From NCBI RefSeq assembly GCF_000620505.1, contig NZ_JIBC01000004.1:1-64000 (forward strand): a stretch of 64,000 nucleotides of DNA, read 5' to 3'. Below are positions 43,463-52,424 of the stretch, piece by piece. The notes under the pieces are model-generated. The model was not told the origin of the DNA. It made no database searches and saw only the letters and a program-made list of their open reading frames with translations. This DNA comes from Sulfitobacter sp. 20_GPM-1509m. Its GTDB lineage: Bacteria; Pseudomonadota; Alphaproteobacteria; Rhodobacterales; Rhodobacteraceae. Positions within the stretch are counted from its first letter, which is position 1; the number at the start of each line of letters is the position of its first letter. The position numbers and the translations under genes were made by a program.

Positions 43463-44257
43463 TCAGTTCATCGCCGCAAAGACACATCCGTCGCTGATCA
43501 GTTGCGGCGGTGTCAGACACAGGCCCCGCGCCACCTGAAAAGCGGCCAGCACCTTGGGCACATAATCGCGGGTCTCGGCAAAAGGCGGCACCCCTGCGTG
43601 GGTCTGCACCGATCCCTCGCCGGCGTTGTATCCCGCCAGCACCAGAATCGGATCGTGGTCGAACTTGCCCATCAGCCAGTCCAGATATTGAACACCGCCG
43701 CGAATGTTGTCGGCCGCAACCAGACTGTCGGCAACGCCAAAGCGTGCGGCGGTGTCAGGCATCAATTGCATCAACCCCTGCGCTCCTGCACGGCTGACCG
43801 CATCCGGTTTGCCCGCACTTTCCACGGTCATCACGGCCAGCACCAGCGCGGGCGACACCCGCGTGCCGATGGTGGATTTCAGGATCTCGACACCTTGCGC
43901 CTGCGCAATCCCCTGCATCTGCTGCAAACGCGGCGCCGCCACGCCACCGGCGCTGATGGCGGCCATGGCGTCATCCAGCCGTCCCGGCCCGGCTTGTGCC
44001 AGATCGGGCGAGATCTTCTCCCAGAACCAGTCATAAGAGCCATTGGCCGCCCGCGGCGCTTTGGGAGTGGCTGGGGGTTTGGGGGCGACAACGGCAACTT
44101 CGGTCGGGTCGATCTGGATCGTGATCCGCTTTTTCGTTCCTGCGGCGGGCGGTTTCACCCGCTTGGCCTTGAAATCGGGAAAGGGTGCAGGCGATTCTGA
44201 CCACGCAGGCGCGCAGGCCAAGGCCGCCCCCAACAGGGAAATCACAAAAAATCGCAT
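43463..44257 (-). CDS. Lytic transglycosylase (SLT domain)
   Basis: A 264-residue exported protein. The signal peptide (FFVISLLGAALACAPAWS) contains a Cys but no clear lipobox. A Pro/Lys-rich linker leads to an SLT domain from about residue 125: catalytic Glu in VMTVESAGKPDAVSRAGAQG, then LMQLMPDTAARFGV and LAGYNAGEG. It cleaves peptidoglycan without hydrolysis. It could remodel the wall for envelope machines; the divergent tad cluster next door makes pilus assembly one option, but that is inference. Confidence 0.92.
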   Translation of the reverse strand: MRFFVISLLGAALACAPAWSESPAPFPDFKAKRVKPPAAGTKKRITIQIDPTEVAVVAPKPPATPKAPRAANGSYDWFWEKISPDLAQAGPGRLDDAMAAISAGGVAAPRLQQMQGIAQAQGVEILKSTIGTRVSPALVLAVMTVESAGKPDAVSRAGAQGLMQLMPDTAARFGVADSLVAADNIRGGVQYLDWLMGKFDHDPILVLAGYNAGEGSVQTHAGVPPFAETRDYVPKVLAAFQVARGLCLTPPQLISDGCVFAAMN

Positions 44258-44624
44258 CTCGGGACCTGCTCTCGTGTCCGGCTATTGTTGATTATTTTGC
44301 GTATCCTTGCAGAAAACCGGATCGCAAACCAGAAAATCGACCCCCAAACATGGCCAAACCGCCACATTCTGTAGGATTTCGATCACACAAAACCGCTCCG
44401 GAAAATTAGTTCACGCGTAATTTCTTTATCTTACAATGAGTTAACCGATTGTTTCCACGGTACCCTTGAAAAACTTATTTAATCCAATTTCACGCCCAAT
44501 TCGCGCCCCATTCAGGCAGCTATATAACGTCATACCAAGTCGAACACGGGCCAATAGAGAGAGCGGCCCACACAGTGCAGGCAAGGTTAACACAAACAAA
44601 CTGATCCTTTGGAGGGACACTACG
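44258..44624. other. Intergenic region upstream of the tad/cpa cluster
   Basis: These 367 bp are A+T-rich for this genome and hold the promoters of the transglycosylase and the first prepilin gene. GGAGGG at 44610-44616 is the prepilin ribosome site. TATAAC near 44523 could be a -10 element but lacks a good -35. No ORF or RNA gene is convincing here. Confidence 0.5.
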
Positions 44625-44816
44625 ATGACAAAACTGACAAACTTCTTCAAGAACTTCCGCGCAAACGAAGCTGGTGCCGTGACTGTTGACTGGGTTGTGC
44701 TGACCGCCGCCGTTGTTGGCCTGGCCGTCGCCGCCTATACGTCGATCGAAACCGGCGCGTCGGACCTGACAGCAGACACCAACACATTCCTCGGCAAGCA
44801 AGACCCCAACCTGTAA
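44625..44816 (+). CDS. Flp-type prepilin 1
   Basis: A 63-residue prepilin. After a basic leader (MTKLTNFFKNFRANEAG) the predicted cut is after Gly17, leaving AVTVDWVVLTAAVVGLAVAA as the N-terminal helix of the pilin. In classical Flp pilins the residues at mature +5 and +6 are Glu-Tyr; here they are Asp-Trp. CpaA (54873) should process it and CpaF assemble it. The ribosome site GGAGGG is strong and a terminator-like hairpin follows, which suits high expression. ATG 44625 gives the correct leader length. Confidence 0.9.
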   Translation: MTKLTNFFKNFRANEAGAVTVDWVVLTAAVVGLAVAAYTSIETGASDLTADTNTFLGKQDPNL

Positions 44817-44851
44817 TAGGTTCAGTCTGACCGCTTAGGTTAGATGGCGCT

Positions 44852-44885
44852 AAGGCCGCGTCCTGCACGCAGGGCGCGGCCTTTT
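44852..44885 (+). terminator. Long hairpin between the two prepilin genes
   Basis: AAGGCCGCG (44852-44860) pairs with CGCGGCCTT (44875-44883), and CCTGC/GCAGG pairs inside; TT follows. It probably ends most transcripts after prepilin 1 and sets pilin levels above those of the assembly genes. Confidence 0.8.
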
Positions 44886-44936
44886 GCATCTGCCCATCCG
44901 GCAAAATTTCATGCAACGAATAACAAGGTTATTTCT

Positions 44937-45113
44937 ATGCGCAAAATGATCAACAGCATCCGTTCCGATGAAAACGGTGCCGTCACGGTTGACTGGGTCG
45001 TTTTGACCGCTGCCGTTGTCGGACTGGCCGTCGCCATCGTGCTGGCACTCAAAAACGGGGCGGTGGGCGTGTCCGCAGGCACCGAAGCCTTTTTGAAAAA
45101 TTGGACTTTTTAA
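44937..45113 (+). CDS. Flp-type prepilin 2
   Basis: A 58-residue prepilin. The leader MRKMINSIRSDENG is followed by AVTVDWVVLTAAVVGLAVAI, identical for 19 residues to prepilin 1, then a divergent short tail ending KNWTF. The cut is expected after Gly14 with Asp-Trp at +5/+6 as in prepilin 1. It may be a minor pilin or a second major form. AAGG lies upstream of ATG 44937. A hairpin follows before cpaB. Confidence 0.9.
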   Translation: MRKMINSIRSDENGAVTVDWVVLTAAVVGLAVAIVLALKNGAVGVSAGTEAFLKNWTF

Positions 45114-45160
45114 CGAATTGCTTCTGGCTTCAAAAAACAGACGCCCAAGCTCGTCACATC

Positions 45161-45195
45161 GAAAGCGCCGCGCCTGACACCAGACGCGGCGTTTC
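45161..45195 (+). terminator. Hairpin after prepilin 2
   Basis: CGCCGCG (45166-45172) pairs with CGCGGCG (45185-45191), extended by GAAA and TTTC outside. It lies 47 bp after the stop and likely attenuates transcription into cpaB. Confidence 0.65.
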
Positions 45196-45336
45196 GACCT
45201 TGGATCAGATCGATTCAATTGTCGCAACCAAGCCACCCACAGTCCCCGTTTTCGCCACATTGTTGCGATAACAGGGACGGCGAAACCCAAGCGCACCAGA
45301 CACCGGAGCGCACCACATCAAGCTAGAGGTACTCAA

Positions 45337-46194
45337 ATGCGTGCTGTATTTGGACTGGTCCTGATTGTTGGCTTTGCCCTTGCGGGTGGCGCCGTCTACA
45401 TGGCCAAAAACTACATCGGGGCCTATCAACATGAGTTGGCCAAAGAACGGGCGGCACGCGCCAAAGTTGTGCCCACTGTCGAAGTTTACGTTGCCAACCG
45501 CCAACTGAAATACGGCGAGCAATTCACCGCAGAAGACGTGCGCATGGTCAACTGGCCCGTCAATGCCATTCCCGAAGGCGCCTTCACCGGCGACAATGTC
45601 CTGTGGCCCGAAGGCCAGCCCAACCAGCGCGTCGTTCTGCGCGCCATGGAAAAGGACGAGGCCATTCTTTCGATCAAGGTGACTGGACCGGGCGAAGAAG
45701 CAGGTCTGACATCGCGCCTGGAGCGCGGGATGCGAGCTTTTGCCATCAAGGTGGACGTGGCCAGCGGTGTGTCCGGTTTCCTGCGCCCCGGCGACCGGGT
45801 TGACGTGTATTGGACAGGCCAGGTGGGCCGCGAGTTGTCCTCGGACAGCGGCGATGTGACCAAGCTGATCGAGGCAGGTGTCAAGCTGATCGCCATCGAC
45901 CAATCCGCCACCGGTGATCTGGATGGCGCGGTGATCGCACAGACCGTGACCGTTGCCGTCAAACCGGCACAGGTCGCAGCCCTGGCTCAGGCCCAATCCA
46001 CAGGTCGGCTGGCGCTGTCCTTGGTGGGTGCGGATGATGACACGGTTGCCGGCGCAATCGAGATCGACCAGCGCACATTGCTGGGCATCGAAACCAAGGA
46101 AGCCGTCGCGGAAGTGAAAGCAGCACAGGTCTGCACGATCAAAACCCGTCGCGGAGCCGAGGTGGTCGAGATCCCGATTCCCTGCACCAACTGA
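45337..46194 (+). CDS. cpaB: Flp pilus assembly protein CpaB (RcpC)
   Basis: A 285-residue protein with an N-terminal membrane anchor (FGLVLIVGFALAGGAVYMAK) and a SAF-like domain starting VPTVEVYVANRQLKYGEQFT near residue 47, as in CpaB/RcpC. LRPGDRVDVYWTG and the Pro-Cys tail (VVEIPIPCTN) are typical. It is thought to act in the periplasm with the secretin, possibly binding peptidoglycan. It leads the assembly genes of the cluster and is followed by a perfect hairpin before cpaC. Confidence 0.92.
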   Translation: MRAVFGLVLIVGFALAGGAVYMAKNYIGAYQHELAKERAARAKVVPTVEVYVANRQLKYGEQFTAEDVRMVNWPVNAIPEGAFTGDNVLWPEGQPNQRVVLRAMEKDEAILSIKVTGPGEEAGLTSRLERGMRAFAIKVDVASGVSGFLRPGDRVDVYWTGQVGRELSSDSGDVTKLIEAGVKLIAIDQSATGDLDGAVIAQTVTVAVKPAQVAALAQAQSTGRLALSLVGADDDTVAGAIEIDQRTLLGIETKEAVAEVKAAQVCTIKTRRGAEVVEIPIPCTN

Positions 46195-46223
46195 CCTCAA
46201 AGCGACGTGATTTCATTATCTTA

Positions 46224-46254
46224 CCCAAGGCCGCCCGCAAAAGGCGGCCTTGGG
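46224..46254 (+). terminator. Perfect 12-bp inverted repeat between cpaB and cpaC
   Basis: CCCAAGGCCGCC (46224-46235) pairs without mismatch with GGCGGCCTTGGG (46243-46254) around CGCAAAA. No T run follows, so it may be an attenuator or mRNA-processing element and not a strong terminator. Confidence 0.65.
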
Positions 46255-46275
46255 CATGTCTGGCTCTGTTGCCAC

Positions 46276-46284
46276 TTATCCACA
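46276..46284 (+). promoter_or_regulatory. Isolated DnaA box upstream of cpaC
   Basis: A perfect TTATCCACA with the same CAC prefix as the box at 7715. It lies 115 bp before cpaC. DnaA can act as a transcription factor, but a single box may be chance. Confidence 0.35.
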
Positions 46285-46398
46285 TAAACCAAAGGCGCGA
46301 AGGCGTTGATTCTTGCATAAAAAAGCAAACTGGCGCATGGTTCAGGCAATTCAGGGCACCAAGACCCTATCCAGGCGTGATCAAAAGGGCAGGTCACA

Positions 46399-47832
46399 AT
46401 GACATTGAACAGATTTCTCAAGGCGGCCCTCGTGGGCCTTACGCTGGCGGCTGCACCGCTGGCGCTGACCTATTCTGCACAGGCTGACACGTTGCGCGTG
46501 GTCAAAAAGGGCACGGCCAGCACGCTGAACGTCCCGATGAACCGCGCCGTTGTTGTTGAAAGCGACATTCCCTTTTCGGAACTCAGCATCGCCAACCCGG
46601 CCATCGCCGACATTTCGTCGCTGTCCGACCGCACCATTTACGTTCTGGGCAAATCGCCGGGGCTGACCACGCTGACGCTGCTGGACGCCTCAGGACGCCT
46701 GATCACCAACGTCGATGTGCGTGTCGCCGCCGACATTTCGGAATTCAAGGAACGCCTGCGGCAGATTCTGCCCGGCGAGAACATCGAAGTGCGCACCGCC
46801 AACGACGGCATCGTGCTTTCGGGCACCGTGTCGTCAACCGCGCGGCTGCAACGCGCACTGGATCTGGCGTCGCGCTATGCCCCCGAACGGGTGTCCAACC
46901 TAATGAGCGTCGGTGGCGTGCAGCAAGTCATGCTCAAAGTCCGCTTTGCCGAAATGCAGCGGTCGGTATCGAAATCTCTCAGCTCATCGCTGGCCTTGAA
47001 CGGCAGCACGTTGGGCGGCGATCTGGGGCTTAACGGCGGGACCGGCACAACCAATACCTCCGGCGCCGTCACGGGATCGTTGGGCGGCAACATTCCGGGC
47101 ACGAACACCAACGCGGGCGCCATCCTTTTCGGCTTTAACGCGGGTTCGACCCAGGTCGGTATCTTGTTGGAAGCTCTTGAAACAAAGGGCGTTGTTCGCA
47201 CGCTGGCCGAGCCCAACCTTGTAGCGCTTTCGGGCCAGGAGGCGAAATTCCTCGCCGGTGGCGAATATCCCGTGCCGGTCAGCCAGGACAACGGCGCCAT
47301 CACTGTCGAATACAAACCTTTCGGCATCGAGCTGAACTTTATCCCCCGTGTGGTGGACAAGGATCTGATCAACCTTGAGCTAGAAGCAGCCGTGTCGGCG
47401 ATTGACCCGACCAACGGCTTTTCCGTGAACGGTTTCGAAATCGACGCATTCTCGCGCCGCGAAACCTCGACCACAGTCGAGATGCGCGACGGCGAAAGCT
47501 TTGCGATTGCGGGACTGTTGCAGGACGACTTTACCGACAACAACTCGCAACTGCCCTGGCTTGGGGATGTGCCGGTACTGGGCGCACTCTTCCGCTCGGC
47601 CTCGTATCAACGTCAGCAAACCGAGTTGGTGATCATCATCACCGCACATCTGGTGACGCCGACACGTGGCGAAGCGCTGGCCTTGCCGACTGATCGCGTT
47701 CTTGCACCGACTGAAAAAGACCTGTTCCTGAACGGCCGCGTGGCTGCCGGAACGCGGACACCTAAGAAAGGTGCCGCTGGCGAAGTCGCCAAGCAGGATT
47801 TCAGCGGCTCCTACGGCTATGTGATGGATTAA
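46399..47832 (+). CDS. cpaC: Flp pilus secretin CpaC (RcpA)
   Basis: A 477-residue outer-membrane secretin. The signal peptide (LAAAPLALTYSAQA, cut near 30) precedes an N-terminal BON/N0-type domain (FSELSIANPAIADISSLSDR) and the secretin core beginning near residue 260 (LLEALETKGVVRTLAEPNLV, SGQEAKFLAGGEYPVPVSQD) and ending VPVLGALFRSASYQRQQTEL. It forms the pore through which the pilus leaves. The ribosome site is weak (GGGCAGG). It is followed by the OmpA-like lipoprotein gene. Confidence 0.94.
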   Translation: MTLNRFLKAALVGLTLAAAPLALTYSAQADTLRVVKKGTASTLNVPMNRAVVVESDIPFSELSIANPAIADISSLSDRTIYVLGKSPGLTTLTLLDASGRLITNVDVRVAADISEFKERLRQILPGENIEVRTANDGIVLSGTVSSTARLQRALDLASRYAPERVSNLMSVGGVQQVMLKVRFAEMQRSVSKSLSSSLALNGSTLGGDLGLNGGTGTTNTSGAVTGSLGGNIPGTNTNAGAILFGFNAGSTQVGILLEALETKGVVRTLAEPNLVALSGQEAKFLAGGEYPVPVSQDNGAITVEYKPFGIELNFIPRVVDKDLINLELEAAVSAIDPTNGFSVNGFEIDAFSRRETSTTVEMRDGESFAIAGLLQDDFTDNNSQLPWLGDVPVLGALFRSASYQRQQTELVIIITAHLVTPTRGEALALPTDRVLAPTEKDLFLNGRVAAGTRTPKKGAAGEVAKQDFSGSYGYVMD

Positions 47833-47854
47833 GGCGATGCGAGGCCAGAATATC

Positions 47855-48517
47855 ATGAAAAAACAATCAGTTTCAGCTCTGTTTTTTGTGGCCACCCTCG
47901 CCGCTTGTACCTCCACAGACCCCGTATATACGCAGTTCTACCGCGAGGCAGGATCGACAGTGGACAACGGCTCATTTGGGACCGCGACGAACAACAACAT
48001 CCAGGTCATGAACGGAGAACGCCAGTACACGGTCGATCTGGCCAATCGCTTTGCGACCGAGATCACTTCGATGGTCACCTTCGCCTTCAACAGCTCACAG
48101 CTGGACGCGAACGCGCAGGCCATCCTGCGACAACAGGCAGACTGGATCCGGCAGTTCCCCGAAATCCGTTTCCGCGTTTACGGGCACACTGATGCCGTCG
48201 GTTCGGCGGCCTATAACCGCCGTCTGGGTCTGGCACGTGCAAATTCGGTCGTGCGCTATCTGACCTCATTGGGCATTTCCCGGTCACGCCTCGAAGCGGT
48301 CGCCTCCTTTGGCGAGACCCAGCCGCTGATCGTGACCCAGGGCCGCGAACGGCGCAACCGCCGCACCGTGACCGAAGTGTCCGGTTTCGTGGCGCGTCAC
48401 CCTCAGGTGCTGGACGGCAAATACGCCGAAATCATCTACCGCGACTACATCGCATCCGCTGTGCCACCCAGCCAGTTGGAAGGCATCAAAGGGTCCGATT
48501 TGCGCACTGAACAATAA
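47855..48517 (+). CDS. OmpA-like peptidoglycan-binding lipoprotein of the tad cluster
   Basis: A 220-residue lipoprotein: signal MKKQSVSALFFVATLAAC with Cys18 as the acylated residue. Residues about 75-180 form an OmpA C-terminal domain (FAFNSSQLDANAQAILRQQA, then YGHTDAVGSAAYNRRLGLAR) that binds peptidoglycan. It lies between cpaC and cpaE, where many alphaproteobacteria have cpaD. It may anchor the secretin to the wall. I chose ATG 47855, where the lipoprotein signal starts; an ATG at 47837 adds six residues. Confidence 0.88.
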   Translation: MKKQSVSALFFVATLAACTSTDPVYTQFYREAGSTVDNGSFGTATNNNIQVMNGERQYTVDLANRFATEITSMVTFAFNSSQLDANAQAILRQQADWIRQFPEIRFRVYGHTDAVGSAAYNRRLGLARANSVVRYLTSLGISRSRLEAVASFGETQPLIVTQGRERRNRRTVTEVSGFVARHPQVLDGKYAEIIYRDYIASAVPPSQLEGIKGSDLRTEQ

Positions 48518-48721
48518 GCGCAACGCGCGCCTATAGTTCCGCGATTCCTAACAATTGGGCCGTTTTGGCCCCATTCCTGCCCAGATTAGCTGCGAATTTA
48601 CCTTCAGTGGGACAACTGTGTTCGGTGCATTGCACCCGACTCAGGCACGGTGGGATAGATACGGGCCAAAGACAACGCCCTGGTTTTACCTGCCTACCCT
48701 TTGGAACGAGGAAGATAGGTA

Positions 48722-49963
48722 ATGAGCAGCGTCATGCCACAACCAGAAACCGCCCCGATCGTCGCCTGCACCGTCAGCCGCGACGTGCAGAATTTCGACC
48801 TGCTGATCGAGGATATGGAAACCACTCTGGGCGAGGCTTGGGGTGATCTGGGTTTTGTCGAGGCGCTGGCGTTTTTCGGACAACCCGAAGCCGAGGCCTT
48901 GGAGTTTATCGCCCTGGCGATGGACCAAGAGGACGAAGAAAATCTTGTTTTGATGAGCGAGGTCATCACACAGGCCAAGGCGCGCAAGATCAAGGTGATC
49001 CTGATCGCCGAGGACGTTACGCCCGCTTCGCTGCATTCGCTGCTGCGTCAGGGTGCGGACGAGTTCATCCCCTACCCGCTGCCCGAAGGCGAGTTGAAGC
49101 TGGCCATCCAGCGCATTCAATCTCCGAGCGAGCCGGAAAAAATCGAATCCAACACCCCTGCCCTGCGCGCCGGTACCAGCAAGGATGGCGCGGTGATCGT
49201 GGTGCATGGCATTGCCGGCGGGACTGGTGCCACGACGCTGGCGACCAATCTGGCGTGGGAATTGGCGATCCTGAACAAAAAGGGTGAAACGCCGCCGACC
49301 GTCTGCCTGCTGGATCTGGACCTGCAATTCGGGTCGGTGTCGACCTACCTGGATCTGGCCCGCCGCGAGGCGGTCTATGAAATGATGTCGGACACCGAAA
49401 ACATGGACGACGAAACCTTTGGCCAGTCGTTGCTGACCTTCAACGAAAAGCTGCACGTGCTGACGGCACCTGCCGACATGCTGCCGCTGGACCTGGTCAC
49501 CCCCGAAGACATCAGCCGCGTGATCGAAATGGCGCGCAGCCATTTCGACTATGTTGTCGTCGATATGCCTTCGACACTGGTGCAATGGACTGAAACCGTG
49601 TTGCACGCGGCGCATATCTATTTCGTCACTCTTGAGCAGGACATGCGGTCCGCGCAAAACACATTGCGCTTCAAACGTGCGTTGATGTCCGAAGAACTGC
49701 CCGCAGAAAAGCTGCGCTATGTGCTGAACCGCGCGCCGAAGTTCACCGACATCAGCGGCAAGGGCCGGGTGAAACGCATGGCTGAAAGCCTTGAGGTGGC
49801 AATCGAGGTCTCGCTGCCCGATGGCGGCAAGCCGATCACCCAAGGGGCCGACCACGGCCTGCCTCTGGCCACCTCCGCACCCAAAAACCCGCTGCGCCGC
49901 GAAATCGCCAAACTGGCAGCGTCCATTCATGAAACAAAATCCGACCAAGCCAAGGCGGCCTGA
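48722..49963 (+). CDS. cpaE: Pilus assembly ATPase CpaE (TadZ)
   Basis: A 413-residue protein. Residues 1-140 resemble a degenerate receiver domain (LIEDMETTLGEAWGDLGFVE). Residues about 160-400 are a MinD/ParA-like ATPase with an atypical Walker A GIAGGTGATTLATNLA (the usual Lys at the start of KGGxG is missing), CLLDLDLQFGSVSTYLDL and VVDMPSTLVQWTETVLHAAH. CpaE/TadZ sets the polar position of the Tad machine. The gene lies upstream of cpaF by 20 bp. GAGGAAG precedes ATG 48722. Confidence 0.92.
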   Translation: MSSVMPQPETAPIVACTVSRDVQNFDLLIEDMETTLGEAWGDLGFVEALAFFGQPEAEALEFIALAMDQEDEENLVLMSEVITQAKARKIKVILIAEDVTPASLHSLLRQGADEFIPYPLPEGELKLAIQRIQSPSEPEKIESNTPALRAGTSKDGAVIVVHGIAGGTGATTLATNLAWELAILNKKGETPPTVCLLDLDLQFGSVSTYLDLARREAVYEMMSDTENMDDETFGQSLLTFNEKLHVLTAPADMLPLDLVTPEDISRVIEMARSHFDYVVVDMPSTLVQWTETVLHAAHIYFVTLEQDMRSAQNTLRFKRALMSEELPAEKLRYVLNRAPKFTDISGKGRVKRMAESLEVAIEVSLPDGGKPITQGADHGLPLATSAPKNPLRREIAKLAASIHETKSDQAKAA

Positions 49964-49983
49964 TCTGCAACCGGGGGAAGCCC

Positions 49984-51438
49984 ATGTTTTCCAAGTATAA
50001 AAAAGCCGCGCCAACAGCGCCCGCCGCGCCTGCTCCCAAGGCGGCTCCGGCTGCCAAGGTCATGCAGATCCCAAACCCTTCGGTCAAACCGGACCCAACC
50101 CGCGTCGCCCGTCGCACCAACATGGTGGCTGCGACCGCAGCCCCGGTTGAAAAGGAACGCAAACGCAAGGAACGCATGGGCGAGATCAAGCTGGAAGTGC
50201 ACCGCGCCCTTCTGGACAGCCTGAACCTGGCCGCCTTGGAAACCGCGTCCGAACAGGATCTGCGCCACGAAATCGGGGCCATTGCGACTGAATTCCTGCA
50301 AGAGCGCAGCATCGTCCTGAACCGCGACGAACGGCAAACCCTGGCGCAGGAGCTTTATGACGAGGTCAAAGGCCTTGGCCCGCTTGAAACGCTGCTGAAA
50401 GACGACACCGTCAACGATATTCTGGTCAACGGCCCGCAACAGATTTTTGTCGAACGCGACGGCAAACTGGAACTGACGGACGTCACCTTCAAGGACGAAC
50501 GCCACCTGCTGCGGATCATCGATAAGATCGTGTCCGCCGTCGGCCGCCGCGTTGATGAAAGCAACCCTTACGTTGACGCCCGCCTGAAAGACGGCTCGCG
50601 CTTCAACGCCATGGTGCCCCCCATCGCGGTGGACGGCAGCCTGGTGTCGATCCGAAAGTTCAAAAAAGACAAGCTGGGCATCGACGATCTGGTGAATTTC
50701 GGCGCCTTCACCGAGGAAATGGCTGCATATCTGCAAGCCGCCGTGGCGACGCGTCTGAACATCATTGTCTCGGGTGGTACGGGTTCGGGTAAAACCACCA
50801 CGCTGAACGCCCTGTCTTCCTTCATCGACAACTCCGAACGTATCCTGACAATCGAGGACACGGCGGAACTTCAGCTGCAGCAGACCCACGTGGGCCGGAT
50901 GGAAAGCCGCCCGCCCAACGTCGAGGGCAAGGGCGAAGTGTCCCCCCGCGACTGCCTGAAGAACGCCCTTCGGATGCGCCCCGACCGCATCATCGTCGGC
51001 GAGACACGCGGCGAAGAGGTCATCGACATGTTGCAAGCCATGAACACCGGCCACGACGGGTCCATGACCACGATCCACGCCAACAGCGCGCGCGACGGTG
51101 TGAGCCGTCTGGAGAACATGATCGCGATGGCGGGCATCGAAATGCCACTGAAAGCCGTCCGCAGCCAGATTTCATCGGCTGTGAACCTGATCGTGCAGGC
51201 CTCGCGCTTGCAGGATGGTTCGCGCCGCATGACCTCGATCACCGAGATCACCGGCATGGAAGGTGACGTGATCTCGATGCAGGAAATCTTTCGCTATCAG
51301 CGCGTCGGCCTGACACCCGAGAACAAGATCATCGGCCATTTCACCGCGACAGGCGTGCGTTCGCACTTTGCCGAACGCTTCCGGATGTGGGGCTATGACC
51401 TGCCCGCGTCCATCTACGAACCCATCGCAGCCCAATAA
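49984..51438 (+). CDS. cpaF: Flp pilus assembly ATPase CpaF (TadA)
   Basis: A 484-residue secretion ATPase of the GspE/VirB11 superfamily. Walker [15 protein letters not shown] lies near residue 263, the Asp box [20 protein letters not shown] near 330 and the His box region [15 protein letters not shown] follows. The first 60 residues are Ala/Pro-rich and poorly structured. CpaF drives both extension and retraction of Tad pili. It lies 11 bp before tadB. GGGGGAAG precedes ATG 49984. Confidence 0.96.
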   Translation: MFSKYKKAAPTAPAAPAPKAAPAAKVMQIPNPSVKPDPTRVARRTNMVAATAAPVEKERKRKERMGEIKLEVHRALLDSLNLAALETASEQDLRHEIGAIATEFLQERSIVLNRDERQTLAQELYDEVKGLGPLETLLKDDTVNDILVNGPQQIFVERDGKLELTDVTFKDERHLLRIIDKIVSAVGRRVDESNPYVDARLKDGSRFNAMVPPIAVDGSLVSIRKFKKDKLGIDDLVNFGAFTEEMAAYLQAAVATRLNIIVSGGTGSGKTTTLNALSSFIDNSERILTIEDTAELQLQQTHVGRMESRPPNVEGKGEVSPRDCLKNALRMRPDRIIVGETRGEEVIDMLQAMNTGHDGSMTTIHANSARDGVSRLENMIAMAGIEMPLKAVRSQISSAVNLIVQASRLQDGSRRMTSITEITGMEGDVISMQEIFRYQRVGLTPENKIIGHFTATGVRSHFAERFRMWGYDLPASIYEPIAAQ

Positions 51439-51449
51439 GGAACGACGCC

Positions 51450-52412
51450 ATGAGCGCAGAACCCATTATCTACGGCCTGATCTTTATCGGCGTCCTTGTG
51501 CTGGTCGAGGGTCTTTATCTTGTCGCCTTCGGCAAGTCGATTTCGCTGAACTCGCGCGTCAACCGCCGCCTTGATATGCTGAACAAGGGCGGCCGCCGCG
51601 AAGAAGTGCTGGCCCAGCTGCGCAAGGAAATGCAGCAGCACATGAACGCCAAGTCGATCCCGCTGTATTCGCTGCTGGCGGAAAAGGCGCAGAAGGCGGC
51701 GATTGCCTTTACCCCGAAACAGTTGATCGGTGTGATGGCGGGCCTTGCTGTCGTGGCCTTCATGGGTCTGACCATCGGCACCGAAACCGAACCGCCCGTG
51801 CGCATCCTGCTGTCGATCGTCATCGGCGTCGGCGCGGTCTATTTCTGGGTATCATCCAAGGCCAACAAACGGCTTGCCATGATCGAAGAGCAACTGCCCG
51901 ACGCGGTCGAACTGATGGTCCGGTCGTTGCGCGTGGGTCACCCGTTCGTGTCGGCGATCCAGATCGTGTCAAAAGAGGTCAAGGACCCGCTCGCCTCGGA
52001 ATTCGGCGTGATCGCGGACGAAAGCGCCTATGGCCGCGACGTCGGCGAGGCGCTCAAGGACATGGCAGAACGTCTGGACATGCAGGATTTGCGCTTTCTG
52101 GCCGTGGCCGTGACCATCCAGCAACAATCGGGTGGTAACCTGGCCGAGATCCTCGCCGGTCTGGCACAGGTGATCCGCGCCCGCTTCCGTCTGTTCCGCC
52201 GGGTCAAGGCGATCACCGCAGAGGCGAAATGGTCGGGCAAATTCCTGTCCGCCTTCCCGCTGCTGGCGCTGGTCGTGATCAACCTGGGCGATCCGCATTA
52301 CTACGACGAAGTGCGCGATCACCCCTATTTCATCCCTGCCTGTTTCGTCGTGGCAATCTTTCTGGGCGTCAACCTTCTGGTCATGCGCGCCTTGACCGAC
52401 ATCAAGGTATAA
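51450..52412 (+). CDS. tadB: Tad inner-membrane platform protein TadB (T2SSF)
   Basis: A 320-residue membrane protein. An N-terminal helix (YGLIFIGVLVLVEGLYLVAF) and a pair near 90-135 precede the T2SSF domain (AIQIVSKEVKDPLASEFGVI, LDMQDLRFLAVAVTIQQQSG), with two C-terminal helices. TadB and TadC form the platform on which CpaF acts. It ends 12 bp before tadC. Confidence 0.93.
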   Translation: MSAEPIIYGLIFIGVLVLVEGLYLVAFGKSISLNSRVNRRLDMLNKGGRREEVLAQLRKEMQQHMNAKSIPLYSLLAEKAQKAAIAFTPKQLIGVMAGLAVVAFMGLTIGTETEPPVRILLSIVIGVGAVYFWVSSKANKRLAMIEEQLPDAVELMVRSLRVGHPFVSAIQIVSKEVKDPLASEFGVIADESAYGRDVGEALKDMAERLDMQDLRFLAVAVTIQQQSGGNLAEILAGLAQVIRARFRLFRRVKAITAEAKWSGKFLSAFPLLALVVINLGDPHYYDEVRDHPYFIPACFVVAIFLGVNLLVMRALTDIKV

Positions 52413-52424
52413 GGGAGCGAACCG

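Noticed and set aside
44441-44455. CtrA-like site TTAA-N7-TTTC upstream of the first prepilin gene
   Set aside because: The second half has two mismatches to TTAA; in A+T-rich intergenic DNA such a match is weak evidence.
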